Source: Mucilaginibacter_A sp964244955
Lineage (GTDB): Bacteria; Bacteroidota; Bacteroidia; Sphingobacteriales; Sphingobacteriaceae
Reading direction: 5' to 3'
Length of the DNA: 51,584 bases
Assembly: GCA_964244955.1 (NCBI GenBank)
Contig: CAXTKQ010000009.1
Coordinates: 1-51,584 of the forward strand
Both the position numbers and the translations under genes were made by a program. This document shows positions 14,490 to 22,741 of this stretch, piece after piece (the first letter of the stretch is position 1; each line of letters opens with the position of its first letter). A model generated the notes under the pieces. The model was not told the DNA's origin. It made no database searches and was given only the letters and a program-made list of their open reading frames with translations.

Positions 14490-17363
14490 ATGCAGCAAAA
14501 CCCGCAACTCGAACTCGCCAATAACTTTGTACAGCATACCAACCGTAATATTTTTTTGACGGGAAAGGCCGGAACGGGCAAAACCACTTTTTTGCACCAG
14601 CTTAAAAAAACTTCGCATAAACGGATGGCGGTGGTGGCGCCAACCGGCGTGGCAGCAATTAATGCGGGCGGCGTTACCATTCATTCGCTGTTCCAGTTGC
14701 CGTTTGGGCCGTATCTCCCGCAGGAAAACAAAACCCAGCAACCATACAACCGCCAGTTTAACCGCGAAAAAATCAACCTGATCCAAAGCCTGGATCTGTT
14801 GGTGATTGATGAAATCAGCATGGTTCGTGCCGATGTGTTGGATGCAATGGACGAAGTGCTGCGCCGTTACCGCAACCGTTCCAAGCCTTTTGGTGGCGTT
14901 CAGTTGCTGATGATCGGCGACCTGCATCAGCTTTCGCCCGTGGCCAAACCGGAAGAATGGCAATTGCTGAAACCGCATTACGATACGTTGTATTTTTTCA
15001 GCAGCAAAGCTTTAAAGCAAACGCCGCTGGTAAACATCGAACTGAAACACATTTACCGGCAGGCCGATACTGTTTTTATCGGCCTTTTAAATGCCATCCG
15101 CGAAAACCGGATTACGAGGCAGGTTTTGAATGATTTAAACCAGCGGCACATTCCTGATTTTAAGCCCGATCAGGAAGGTTACATCACTTTAACCACGCAC
15201 AACAATTCGGCTCAATATTTAAACGCCAGCAAACTGGCCGAAATCAAACAGCCGGTACATCAATTTAAAGCCGTTGTCCAGGGCGAATTTCCGGAGTTTT
15301 CCTATCCAACCGTTTTGGATTTGGAACTGAAAATTGGCGCACAAGTGATGTTTGTAAAAAACGATAGTTCGCGCGAAAAGCTTTTTTACAATGGCAAAAT
15401 CGGAAAAGTAGTACGGGTGGAGGATGAAACAATCTTTGTAAAATGCCCGGGCGAAGAAGATGAAATTTTAGTTGGGCCGGTGGTTTGGCAAAACATCAAA
15501 TACGCTTTAAATACGGCAACAAAAGAAGTAGAAGAAACCATCATCGGCAGTTTTACGCAATATCCACTGCGGCTGGCCTGGGCGATAACAATCCACAAAA
15601 GTCAGGGTTTAACGTTTGAAAAAGCCATTATTGATGCGCAGGATGCTTTTGCGCATGGCCAGGTTTACGTGGCTTTAAGCCGGTGCAAAACGCTGGAAGG
15701 CATGGTTTTAAGCAAGCCGTTGAAAGTAGAAAGCGTAATTACCGACCGTACGATTGCAACTTACACCATCGAAAGCGAACGCAATGTGCCCACAGAAAGT
15801 GTTTTATCGGAAGCCAAAAAAGTTTTCCAGGAAACGTTGCTGCGGGAGTTGTTTAGTTTTGCGCAAATCACTGCGAACTATTTAATACTTTTAAAACTGG
15901 CAGAAGAAAACGACAATTTATTGGCCGGAAGTTTTGCGCAAACTTTGCATGAAACCAAAATTACAGCCGAAAAAGAAATTTATGCCGTGGCCGATAAGTT
16001 TCAGCAGCAATTGAACCAATTGTTGCAACAGCCGCTTTTGCCGGAAGAACACCCCGAATTGCAGGAGCGCGTAAAAAAAGCCGCTGCTTATTTTGTATCC
16101 AAGCTGGAGCAAATGCTTCTTTTACCACTAAAAAATTTGGTTGTCGAAACGGATAACAAAGCCATCCGCAAAAGTGTACAAAGTGCGTTAAGTGCTTTAA
16201 AACAGGAAGTTGCCGTTAAATTTATGGTGGTAAAAGAAGCATCGGCCAACGGTTTTAACGCGCTGGCTTATCTTCAACATAAAGCAAACGCGGCTATTGA
16301 TTTAAGTTTGGCTGCTACAGAAAAAAGTAATATTTCTCCAGAAAAACAAACTACTGCAACCGTTATTAATATTGCGCACCCGGAATTGTACGACACGCTT
16401 CGCAACTGGCGAAATAAGTTGGCAGAGGAAAGACACATCTTGCCATTCCAAATACTTTCTCAGAAAGTGCTGGGCGAACTGGTGGCACATTTACCTTTAA
16501 ACACCCAAGAGTTAGTTCGGATAAATGGTATTGGCCCATCCAAAGTGAAGGAGTATGGTGAAGAAATTTTAACTTACATCAACGCTTATTGTAAAGAAAA
16601 ACAGGTTGAAAAGGTGTCTACCACTATAAATGATTCAGCATTAAATAAGGTTGTGAAACCAGCTATTTTGCAAAACCAACCGGATGCAACCAATAGTTTG
16701 ACAACAAAAAATAATACTTCCACAAAAATAGTTGAACACGGTCTTGACCCCGATAAATTTGATTTTCCAGATTTGTTTAATGCTTTACGCAGTTGGAGAA
16801 ATCGACTGGCAGAAGAAAAAAACATGCCTGCTTATGTTATTTTGCATCAAAAAGTTTTGAATAGTTTGGTTGAAGCCTTGCCTTCCACTTTAGCAGAATT
16901 GGAAACGATAAAAGGTATTGGCAAGAGTAAAGTGCAGCAATATGGTGAAGAAATTTTGGCTTACATCAACGCTTATTGTAAAAATAAAAACATTGTAAGA
17001 GCACCTTTTAATACTTATTCTGCCGAAAAAACAGCAAAGCCATATGTTGCTAAAGTTGATACTAAGCAGGTTTCCTACGAATTATTTCAATCCGGCAAAA
17101 CTATTGCAGAAATTGCTGCCGAACGTAATTTTGTGGTCAGTACGATTGAAGGACATTTAGCGCATTTCGTAGAAATAGGCGAATTGGAAATTAGTCAGGT
17201 TTTTTTGCCGGAAATTGTAGATAAAATCAGTTTATATCTTAGCGAGAACCAGCCTGAAAGTTTGAATGAAGCTAAAAATGATTTGGGTAATACAATTTCT
17301 TATAGTGCCATTCGCGCCGTAATGATAAAAAATGGGTTTCCTTTGCCGCAGAGATTGGTTTAA
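14490..17363 (+). CDS. PIF1-like helicase with two HRDC domains and a RQC-like winged helix
   Basis: 957 residues from the ATG at 14490; a TTG directly before it is less likely. The N-terminal superfamily 1 helicase core shows Walker A GKAGTGKT (25-32), LLVIDEISMV, LLMIGDLHQLSPV and the late motif AITIHKSQGLTFEKAI, which matches PIF1/RecD-type 5'-3' helicases. The C-terminal third carries two tandem HRDC repeats of about 70 residues (near 632-702 and 760-830), each ending GIGxSKVxxYGEEIL-YINAYCK. A helix-turn-helix (QSGKTIAEIAAERNFVVSTIEGHL) follows near 870. HRDC and this HTH are usual accessories of RecQ. An inverted pair of the repeated word (16113-16124 and 16231-16242) lies inside the coding region, in frame, encoding MLLLP and VKEAS between the helicase core and HRDC1. 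Confidence 0.88.
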   Translation: MQQNPQLELANNFVQHTNRNIFLTGKAGTGKTTFLHQLKKTSHKRMAVVAPTGVAAINAGGVTIHSLFQLPFGPYLPQENKTQQPYNRQFNREKINLIQSLDLLVIDEISMVRADVLDAMDEVLRRYRNRSKPFGGVQLLMIGDLHQLSPVAKPEEWQLLKPHYDTLYFFSSKALKQTPLVNIELKHIYRQADTVFIGLLNAIRENRITRQVLNDLNQRHIPDFKPDQEGYITLTTHNNSAQYLNASKLAEIKQPVHQFKAVVQGEFPEFSYPTVLDLELKIGAQVMFVKNDSSREKLFYNGKIGKVVRVEDETIFVKCPGEEDEILVGPVVWQNIKYALNTATKEVEETIIGSFTQYPLRLAWAITIHKSQGLTFEKAIIDAQDAFAHGQVYVALSRCKTLEGMVLSKPLKVESVITDRTIATYTIESERNVPTESVLSEAKKVFQETLLRELFSFAQITANYLILLKLAEENDNLLAGSFAQTLHETKITAEKEIYAVADKFQQQLNQLLQQPLLPEEHPELQERVKKAAAYFVSKLEQMLLLPLKNLVVETDNKAIRKSVQSALSALKQEVAVKFMVVKEASANGFNALAYLQHKANAAIDLSLAATEKSNISPEKQTTATVINIAHPELYDTLRNWRNKLAEERHILPFQILSQKVLGELVAHLPLNTQELVRINGIGPSKVKEYGEEILTYINAYCKEKQVEKVSTTINDSALNKVVKPAILQNQPDATNSLTTKNNTSTKIVEHGLDPDKFDFPDLFNALRSWRNRLAEEKNMPAYVILHQKVLNSLVEALPSTLAELETIKGIGKSKVQQYGEEILAYINAYCKNKNIVRAPFNTYSAEKTAKPYVAKVDTKQVSYELFQSGKTIAEIAAERNFVVSTIEGHLAHFVEIGELEISQVFLPEIVDKISLYLSENQPESLNEAKNDLGNTISYSAIRAVMIKNGFPLPQRLV

Positions 17364-17373
17364 TATAGAATGG

Positions 17374-18666
17374 CTATTGATCGCTTGCCAAAAGGTAATC
17401 CAGCTCGCTTAAATCTTTAACGCAACCAAAACCAATTACATCGGCCACCACTTTGCCGTCGGTAACTTCTACGGCGCGTTTCAGTTTGTCGGCACCAAAC
17501 TTTTGCTGGATGGCGTACATCGTTTTGCGCGCTTTTTCGCCGCGGTTCACATCTTCAAACAAGCTGTACATTATTTTGCCGGTGTTTACAAAATCGGTTA
17601 CCATCACCCGCAAACCGCTGATTTGGTTGTTAAAGACCGGTGCGGATTGCGTGGTTTCTTCAAAACGTGCAATTCGTTTTTTGATCATCCGCATCAAATT
17701 GATGGCATCCTGTATCGGGTTGCTGATGGAAAATCCATCGTCCCAGCGGGTGTCATCTACATACTTCACCGTAAAAGCAATGTTTTTGCAGTAAAAATTA
17801 TGGTGCACCATGCGCCTTTCCAGTGTGCTGCAAAGCGTTAAAAACAGTTGTTCGATGTATTCCGGGTTGCTTCTTTTATCGGCAGAAATTTGGCGCATGG
17901 CTTGCATGCCTTTGTAATCGCTTACCGACATGCCAGTTTCTACGAAGTTCAATTTGTAATGCCAGTACAAACCTTCAATACTTTTAAAAACAGCTTTCAA
18001 CCTTTCGGGCGGCGTGTAGCGCATTTGCAGCGGCGTTAAAATGCTGGCGCGCTCCAACCGGTAAACCATGTTTTTGCCGATGCCGGGCAAATCAGAAAGT
18101 TTTAGCGCGCCCAATTTATCATCAATATTTTGTGCGGTAATGATTTGCAAACCATCAAAACCACCCATATCCGAACCTAATTTGGCCAAAAAAGAATTCG
18201 GCGCAATGCCAATGGAGCAGGTGAGCCAATCGCCAACTTCACGCTTAATATCTTCTTTGATTTTTTGTGCGATAAAAACAGTATCAGGATAAACCATTTG
18301 ATAATTGGTAAGGTTGACGATCGCTTCATCAATACTTTTCGGGATCACTTCCGGGCAATAACGTTTTAAAACATTGATGATTTTGGTGTGGTATTGCCGG
18401 TAACGGTTTGGGTTGCTTTCCAGCGGAATCAACTCTGGACAAATTTTCATGGCTTCGTTTAAACGCATCCCGGTTTTTACGCCCATCCGTTTCGCCTCCA
18501 CCGAAAGCGCAATGGCAAAACCATACTTGCCGGTATAAACACAAACCGCAACCGGCCTGCCGCGCAGCCAGTAATTGTCCTGCTGTTCGCACCGGGCAAA
18601 AAAGCTGTTCATATCTACAAATAAAACACGCGGTTCGGTTTGTACTTTGATGGAGTTCTGGTTCAT
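17374..18666 (-). CDS. Y-family DNA polymerase (DinB/UmuC-like)
   Basis: A 430-residue translesion polymerase. FVDMNSFFARCEQQ carries the first metal-binding aspartate and the steric gate region, and PKSIDEAIVNL carries the catalytic Asp-Glu. The helix-hairpin-helix thumb is LSDLPGIGKNM. The little-finger domain follows, and the tail ends in a short acidic peptide. This is a second Y-family enzyme, different from dinB at 22742. It is closer in feel to the UmuC/ImuB-like branch common in Bacteroidota, but SIDEA is intact so it should be active. A variant of the repeated word is in frame at 17867-17878 (DKRSN). It converges with the helicase gene, 10 bases away. Confidence 0.9.
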   Translation of the reverse strand: MNQNSIKVQTEPRVLFVDMNSFFARCEQQDNYWLRGRPVAVCVYTGKYGFAIALSVEAKRMGVKTGMRLNEAMKICPELIPLESNPNRYRQYHTKIINVLKRYCPEVIPKSIDEAIVNLTNYQMVYPDTVFIAQKIKEDIKREVGDWLTCSIGIAPNSFLAKLGSDMGGFDGLQIITAQNIDDKLGALKLSDLPGIGKNMVYRLERASILTPLQMRYTPPERLKAVFKSIEGLYWHYKLNFVETGMSVSDYKGMQAMRQISADKRSNPEYIEQLFLTLCSTLERRMVHHNFYCKNIAFTVKYVDDTRWDDGFSISNPIQDAINLMRMIKKRIARFEETTQSAPVFNNQISGLRVMVTDFVNTGKIMYSLFEDVNRGEKARKTMYAIQQKFGADKLKRAVEVTDGKVVADVIGFGCVKDLSELDYLLASDQ

Positions 18667-18780
18667 ACCTACAAAAATGCTAATTTAATTAGCAAAAACA
18701 AGATTGAAACCAATAAAGTTATCCACAATTTTTAGCTCTCTTTCAGCCCAAAAAATAAATTCTTACTGCCGAGAATGGCC

Positions 18781-18806
18781 ATGCTTCTTTTATCGCCCTA
18801 AAATCA
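18781..18806. repeat. Single 12-mer half-site after the AraC gene
   Basis: ATGCTTCTTTTA (18781-18792) followed by TCGCCCTAAAA, ending at the stop codon of the leftward AraC-type gene. Confidence 0.75.
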
Positions 18807-19682
18807 TCATACAAAAATCCGGTTGCCCGAATAATTTTCGCGGAACTCTTTTGGCGTGCAAACTTTCTTCTTTTTAAAAATCCGGTTAAAATGCGAGATG
18901 TTGTTGAAACCGCATTTGTAGGCAATTTCGGCAATGGTTTGCGTGGTATCAATCAGCATCCGCGAAGCATGGCCCAAACGGATCTCGTTCAAACTGTCAA
19001 TAAAAGTGATGCCCGTTCGTTTTTTGATAAACCGGCTGAAAGAAGCTTCCGGCATATTGGCAATTTTTGCCACTTCGGCCAAACTGATTTCGCGGCTAAA
19101 ATTGGTGTTCATGTATTCAAACACTTTTTCGATGCGGCGGCTGTTGTAATGCGATTTTTCGTTGTTAAAAGCAGCATCCGACAGCGTTTGCATATTTTTG
19201 GAAGTGGAAAGATTGTGCAGAATAGACAGCAGTTCGAGCACAGAATCAAAACCGCTTTTCTGGCTCAGTTCCATAATCCGGGGTTTTAGCCGTTGAATGG
19301 TGCTTTTAGAAAACAAAATGCCGCGCTGCGAACGCTCCAGCATATTTCGGATAAAACTTAGCTGGTTCTTTTTCAGGAGTTTATCGTCAAAAAGGTCGCG
19401 GTGAAACTGGATCGTTACCTCGGTGATTTCTTCGCTTTCGCATTGGTGCGTAAACCAGGCGTGGTATTGGTTCGGGCCGATAAAAACCAGTTCCAAATCG
19501 TCAATCATGTCAATATGGTCGCCCACAATGCGTTTGGCGCCTTTCGCGTTCAGGATCAGGTTCAGTTCGTATTCTTCGTGGTAATGGAGCGGAAAATCGA
19601 ACCTTTTTTTCACCCTGGAAAACATCGTAAAACAATCGCTTTGGGTAAGCGGTGTTATTTCCCGGATAACATTTGTCTGCAT
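18807..19682 (-). CDS. AraC family transcriptional regulator
   Basis: A 291-residue regulator. The N-terminal cupin-type sensor domain contains FDFPLHYHEEYELNLIL. The C-terminal double helix-turn-helix contains ISLAEVAKIANMPEASFSRF and TIAEIAYKCGFNNISHFNRIFKK. It is divergent from the GH26 mannanase and epimerase genes, 216 bases away, so it most likely controls them in response to a mannan-derived oligosaccharide. Regulators of this layout are frequent beside glycan-degradation genes in Bacteroidota. The inducer is an inference. Confidence 0.9.
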   Translation of the reverse strand: MQTNVIREITPLTQSDCFTMFSRVKKRFDFPLHYHEEYELNLILNAKGAKRIVGDHIDMIDDLELVFIGPNQYHAWFTHQCESEEITEVTIQFHRDLFDDKLLKKNQLSFIRNMLERSQRGILFSKSTIQRLKPRIMELSQKSGFDSVLELLSILHNLSTSKNMQTLSDAAFNNEKSHYNSRRIEKVFEYMNTNFSREISLAEVAKIANMPEASFSRFIKKRTGITFIDSLNEIRLGHASRMLIDTTQTIAEIAYKCGFNNISHFNRIFKKKKVCTPKEFRENYSGNRIFV

Positions 19683-19852
19683 GTTTTATTTGCTGTAAAC
19701 TTGAATCTTTAGGTTTTATTTGGTTAAAATTTAAAGATAACGTTAAAATAGTATTAACAATATACGGGCGCATTTTTACTTTGGTTGCATGATCTTCCTA
19801 TTTATGCTTATAGAATGTTAAAAAAGCATTATCAAAGCAATTGTCTAAATAA

Positions 19853-19860
19853 TAATTTTG
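19853..19860 (+). promoter_or_regulatory. Possible -7 element for the GH26/epimerase operon
   Basis: TAATTTTG fits TAnnTTTG, 38 bases before the GH26 ATG. No TTG stands at the usual -33 distance, which would fit a promoter that depends on the AraC activator. Confidence 0.4.
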
Positions 19861-19898
19861 AACTGGATAATGTCAGAATCAACCTAACCTAAAACTTA

Positions 19899-21026
19899 AT
19901 GATAAATAAACTACGGAAAGTATTAACGACGGCCTTACTGTTGGCCGTAATAACCGGCACTTCAACCACTTTACACGCACAAAATATTTTGCCTGTTGAT
20001 AAAGCTGCTACCAAAGAAACCAAAATGTTGTACAGCAACATGCAAAAACTGGCACAGTCAAAAGTGGTTTTTGGCCACCAGGACGATTTGGCTTACGGCG
20101 TGGGCTGGGCTTACGAAAAAGGCCGGTCGGACGTTAAAAGCACGGCCGGTGCTTATCCGGGCGTTTACGGTTGGGAATTGGGCCGTTTAGAATTAGACAG
20201 CGCAAAAAACCTCGACGGCGTTCCGTTCAACAACATCATTTCCTATGTAAAAGAAGTATATGCCCGCGGCGGCATCAACGAGTTTAGCTGGCATTTTAAT
20301 GATCCGGTTACGGGCGCAACGGCTTGGAGCACGCCAACTTCAACCGTTAAACAGATCATTCCCGGCGGCGACCATCACGAAGCTTTTGTAAAATATTTAG
20401 ATAAGTTTGCCGCTTTTGCCAACCAGTTAAAAGGCCCGAAAGGCGAGATGATTCCCGTAATTTTCCGTCCGTTCCATGAGCATACCGGCAGTTGGTTTTG
20501 GTGGGGAAACAAAGAATGCACGCCCGAAGAATACATCGCTTTGTGGCGTTTTACCATTGATTATTTGCGCAATACCAAAAAACTGCACAACCTGCTCATT
20601 GGTTATTCTGCCGCTGGTTATGCGACCGAAAAAGATTATCTGGAGCGTTATCCCGGCGATGCTTATGTAGATATCATCGGTTTTGATGCGTACATGGACA
20701 AAGACGCCGGTTACTTTAAAAAAGACCTGGAAAACCGTTACCAAATCCTGGAAAATGTGGCTACCGAACACCACAAAGTTCCGGCCCTGACTGAAGTTGG
20801 CTACCAAGGAATCCCTGACCCAAACTGGTGGACACAGGTTTTGCTTCCAATTATCACCAAATACAAAACGGCGTACATACTTACCTGGCGCAACTGGAAA
20901 ACCGAGCATTATTTTGCGCCTTATCCAGGCCAGGTTAGCGTTGCCGATTTTAAAAAGTTTTATGCTGATCCGCATATCATTTTTCAGGATAAATTATCGC
21001 ATTCCATCTACACTCAAAAACTTTAA
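19899..21026 (+). CDS. Beta-mannanase, glycoside hydrolase family 26
   Basis: A 375-residue secreted GH26 enzyme. A signal peptide ends at about residue 28 (TTLHAQ). The (beta/alpha)8 barrel shows VFGHQDDLAYG, the acid/base glutamate E194 in RPFHEHTGSWFWWG, and the nucleophile E299 in ALTEVGYQG. IGFDAYM lies between. It hydrolyses beta-1,4-mannan, possibly releasing mannobiose as B. fragilis ManA does. The disaccharide epimerase starts seven bases later, which strongly supports mannobiose release. There is no lipobox, so it is periplasmic or secreted. Confidence 0.93.
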   Translation: MINKLRKVLTTALLLAVITGTSTTLHAQNILPVDKAATKETKMLYSNMQKLAQSKVVFGHQDDLAYGVGWAYEKGRSDVKSTAGAYPGVYGWELGRLELDSAKNLDGVPFNNIISYVKEVYARGGINEFSWHFNDPVTGATAWSTPTSTVKQIIPGGDHHEAFVKYLDKFAAFANQLKGPKGEMIPVIFRPFHEHTGSWFWWGNKECTPEEYIALWRFTIDYLRNTKKLHNLLIGYSAAGYATEKDYLERYPGDAYVDIIGFDAYMDKDAGYFKKDLENRYQILENVATEHHKVPALTEVGYQGIPDPNWWTQVLLPIITKYKTAYILTWRNWKTEHYFAPYPGQVSVADFKKFYADPHIIFQDKLSHSIYTQKL

Positions 21027-21032
21027 AAACGG

Positions 21033-22217
21033 ATGTACGACCTGAAACCTTTTGAACAGGAACTGGAAAATATCCTAAACTATTGGATAAAATATACGCC
21101 CGATGCGCAAAACGGTGGCTTTTACGGCAAGATTGATCACGATAACCAAGTTTATCCCGAAGCGCCAAAAGGTTCGGTGTTGAACGCGCGTATTTTGTGG
21201 AGTTTTTCGGCTGCTTATCAGCAAAACCCAAAACCCATTTATTTGGAGATGGCGAAGCGGAGTTACGATTACATCCATGCTTCTTTTATAGATAAAAAAT
21301 TTGGCGGCGTTTACTGGACGGTAGATTATCAGGGCAACCCGCTGGATACCAAAAAGCAGGTTTACGCTTTGGCTTTCATGATTTATGGCTTGTCGGAATA
21401 TTACAAAATCAGCAAAGATGAAAGCGTGCTTCTTTTAGCACAACAAATTTTTGCCGATATTGAAAAGCACAGTTTCGATCAAAAAAACGGCGGCTATCTC
21501 GAAGCCTTTGCACAAAACTGGGAAGAGTTGCCCGATTTGCGTTTAAGCGCCAAAGATGCCAACGAGAAAAAAACCATGAACACGCATTTGCACATTTTGG
21601 AAGCTTACACCAACTTGTACCGGGTTTGGAAAAATGATTTTTTAAAGCAGCAGATTCGCGGGCTGATCTATGATTTTCTGGAACACATGATCGGCCCGGA
21701 AACCAACCGTTTGATTTTGTTTTTGGATGAAAACTGGATGCCAAAATCAAACATTATTTCTTACGGCCACGATATCGAAGCTTCCTGGCTGTTGCTTGAA
21801 GCTGCCGAAGTTTTGGAAGATGACATGCTTCTTTTACAGGTAAAAAATAAGTGCGTTGAAATGGCGCGCTCGGCTTCAAACGGTTTAGACCGAGACGGTT
21901 CGATGTATTACGAATACGAGCCGGAACATAATCATTTAAGTAAAGACCGCCACTGGTGGGTGCAGGCCGAAGCGATGGTTGGTTTTTTAAACGCCTGGCA
22001 ATTGACCGGCGAGCAAGCTTTTTTTGAGCAGTTTGAAGGCGTTTGGAAATACATTCAAGCCCATATTATTGATGCAGAAAAAGGCGAATGGGTTTGGGGA
22101 ATCCGCGATGATGAAAGTTTAATGCCAGGCGAAGATAAAGCCGGTTTGTGGAAATGCCCGTACCACAATTCGCGTGCTTTGCTGGAAGTAATTTATCGGT
22201 TAAAAAAAGCTGCCTGA
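21033..22217 (+). CDS. AGE-family cellobiose/mannobiose 2-epimerase
   Basis: A 394-residue (alpha/alpha)6-barrel epimerase. Family landmarks are NGGFYG, NARILWSFSAAY, the histidine-bearing NTHLHILEAYTNLYR, SYGHDIEASWLL and DRHWWVQAEAMVGF, ending YHNSRALLEV. It inverts C2 of the reducing sugar of beta-1,4-disaccharides. With GH26 as its partner, mannobiose to mannosylglucose is the likely reaction. The usual follow-up GH130 phosphorylase is not in the window. Three in-frame copies of the repeated word occur (21277-21288 HASFIDKKF, 21426-21437 VLLLA, 21825-21836 MLLLQ), the highest density in any gene here. The first overlies the family's conserved FIDKxxGGVYW segment without insertion. Confidence 0.9.
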   Translation: MYDLKPFEQELENILNYWIKYTPDAQNGGFYGKIDHDNQVYPEAPKGSVLNARILWSFSAAYQQNPKPIYLEMAKRSYDYIHASFIDKKFGGVYWTVDYQGNPLDTKKQVYALAFMIYGLSEYYKISKDESVLLLAQQIFADIEKHSFDQKNGGYLEAFAQNWEELPDLRLSAKDANEKKTMNTHLHILEAYTNLYRVWKNDFLKQQIRGLIYDFLEHMIGPETNRLILFLDENWMPKSNIISYGHDIEASWLLLEAAEVLEDDMLLLQVKNKCVEMARSASNGLDRDGSMYYEYEPEHNHLSKDRHWWVQAEAMVGFLNAWQLTGEQAFFEQFEGVWKYIQAHIIDAEKGEWVWGIRDDESLMPGEDKAGLWKCPYHNSRALLEVIYRLKKAA

Positions 22218-22253
22218 CAAACTGAAAGCCTGTTTAATATTTTATTCTTTGCT

Positions 22254-22637
22254 ATTTTGGCTAAAGCCAATAACCTTGCACACAACCACGGCCTAAAGGC
22301 CGTGGCAATTTATAAACTCAGCTTTTTGTTCCTCAAAACAAACTTGTCCGATAATATCAAATTATCTGGTGGCAAGCCAATATATTAAATGCTGCTTTAA
22401 AAGTTGTTTAAACTCTTTTCTGGCCTTTTTTTGGGCTGATGCTTCTTTTACCCTATAAAAACCGGTGCCTATACCAGCGTGAACAAACCAAAAACCAGGC
22501 AATACCAATTTTTAGGCGGTAAAAGAAGCATGGTGTAAAGCACAAAAAAATAAGTTTAAACATGTTCTTAAATTGCCACGGCCTTTAGGCCGTGGACAAA
22601 GCACACAAACAGCGGGCTTTAGCCAAAAACTAAAATT
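22254..22637. repeat. Nested repeat block: CCACGGCC palindrome pair around a 12-mer element
   Basis: The 524-base gap between the epimerase gene and dinB holds no ORF that I can support. Perfect palindromes CCACGG-CCTAAAGG-CCGTGG (22286-22305) and CCACGG-CCTTTAGG-CCGTGG (22576-22595) and flanking arms TTTTGGCTAAAGCC and GGCTTTAGCCAAAA form a large inverted repeat. Inside it lies a complete 12-mer element (22382-22575) with arms at 22439-22450 and 22520-22531 and outer GTTTAAA ends. So one element appears to have landed inside another. Confidence 0.75.
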
Positions 22638-22660
22638 ATAAGCCGTTAAATTTGTTGGCA

Positions 22661-22672
22661 TAAAAGAAGCAT
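22661..22672. repeat. Single 12-mer half-site upstream of dinB
   Basis: TAAAAGAAGCAT preceded by TTGGCA, 69 bases before the dinB start. There is no partner within the next 100 bases. Confidence 0.75.
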
Positions 22673-22741
22673 GAAAAACCGTTTCGATAAATTTAAAAAA
22701 GCACTAATCCATTTAGTATTTTAGCTGTACCAAATTTTGCT

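Noticed and set aside
18719..18727. Perfect DnaA box TTATCCACA
   Set aside because: A single 9-mer in 51 kb is close to chance, and no cluster of boxes or AT-rich unwinding region is nearby. I do not call an origin, even though recF is in the window.
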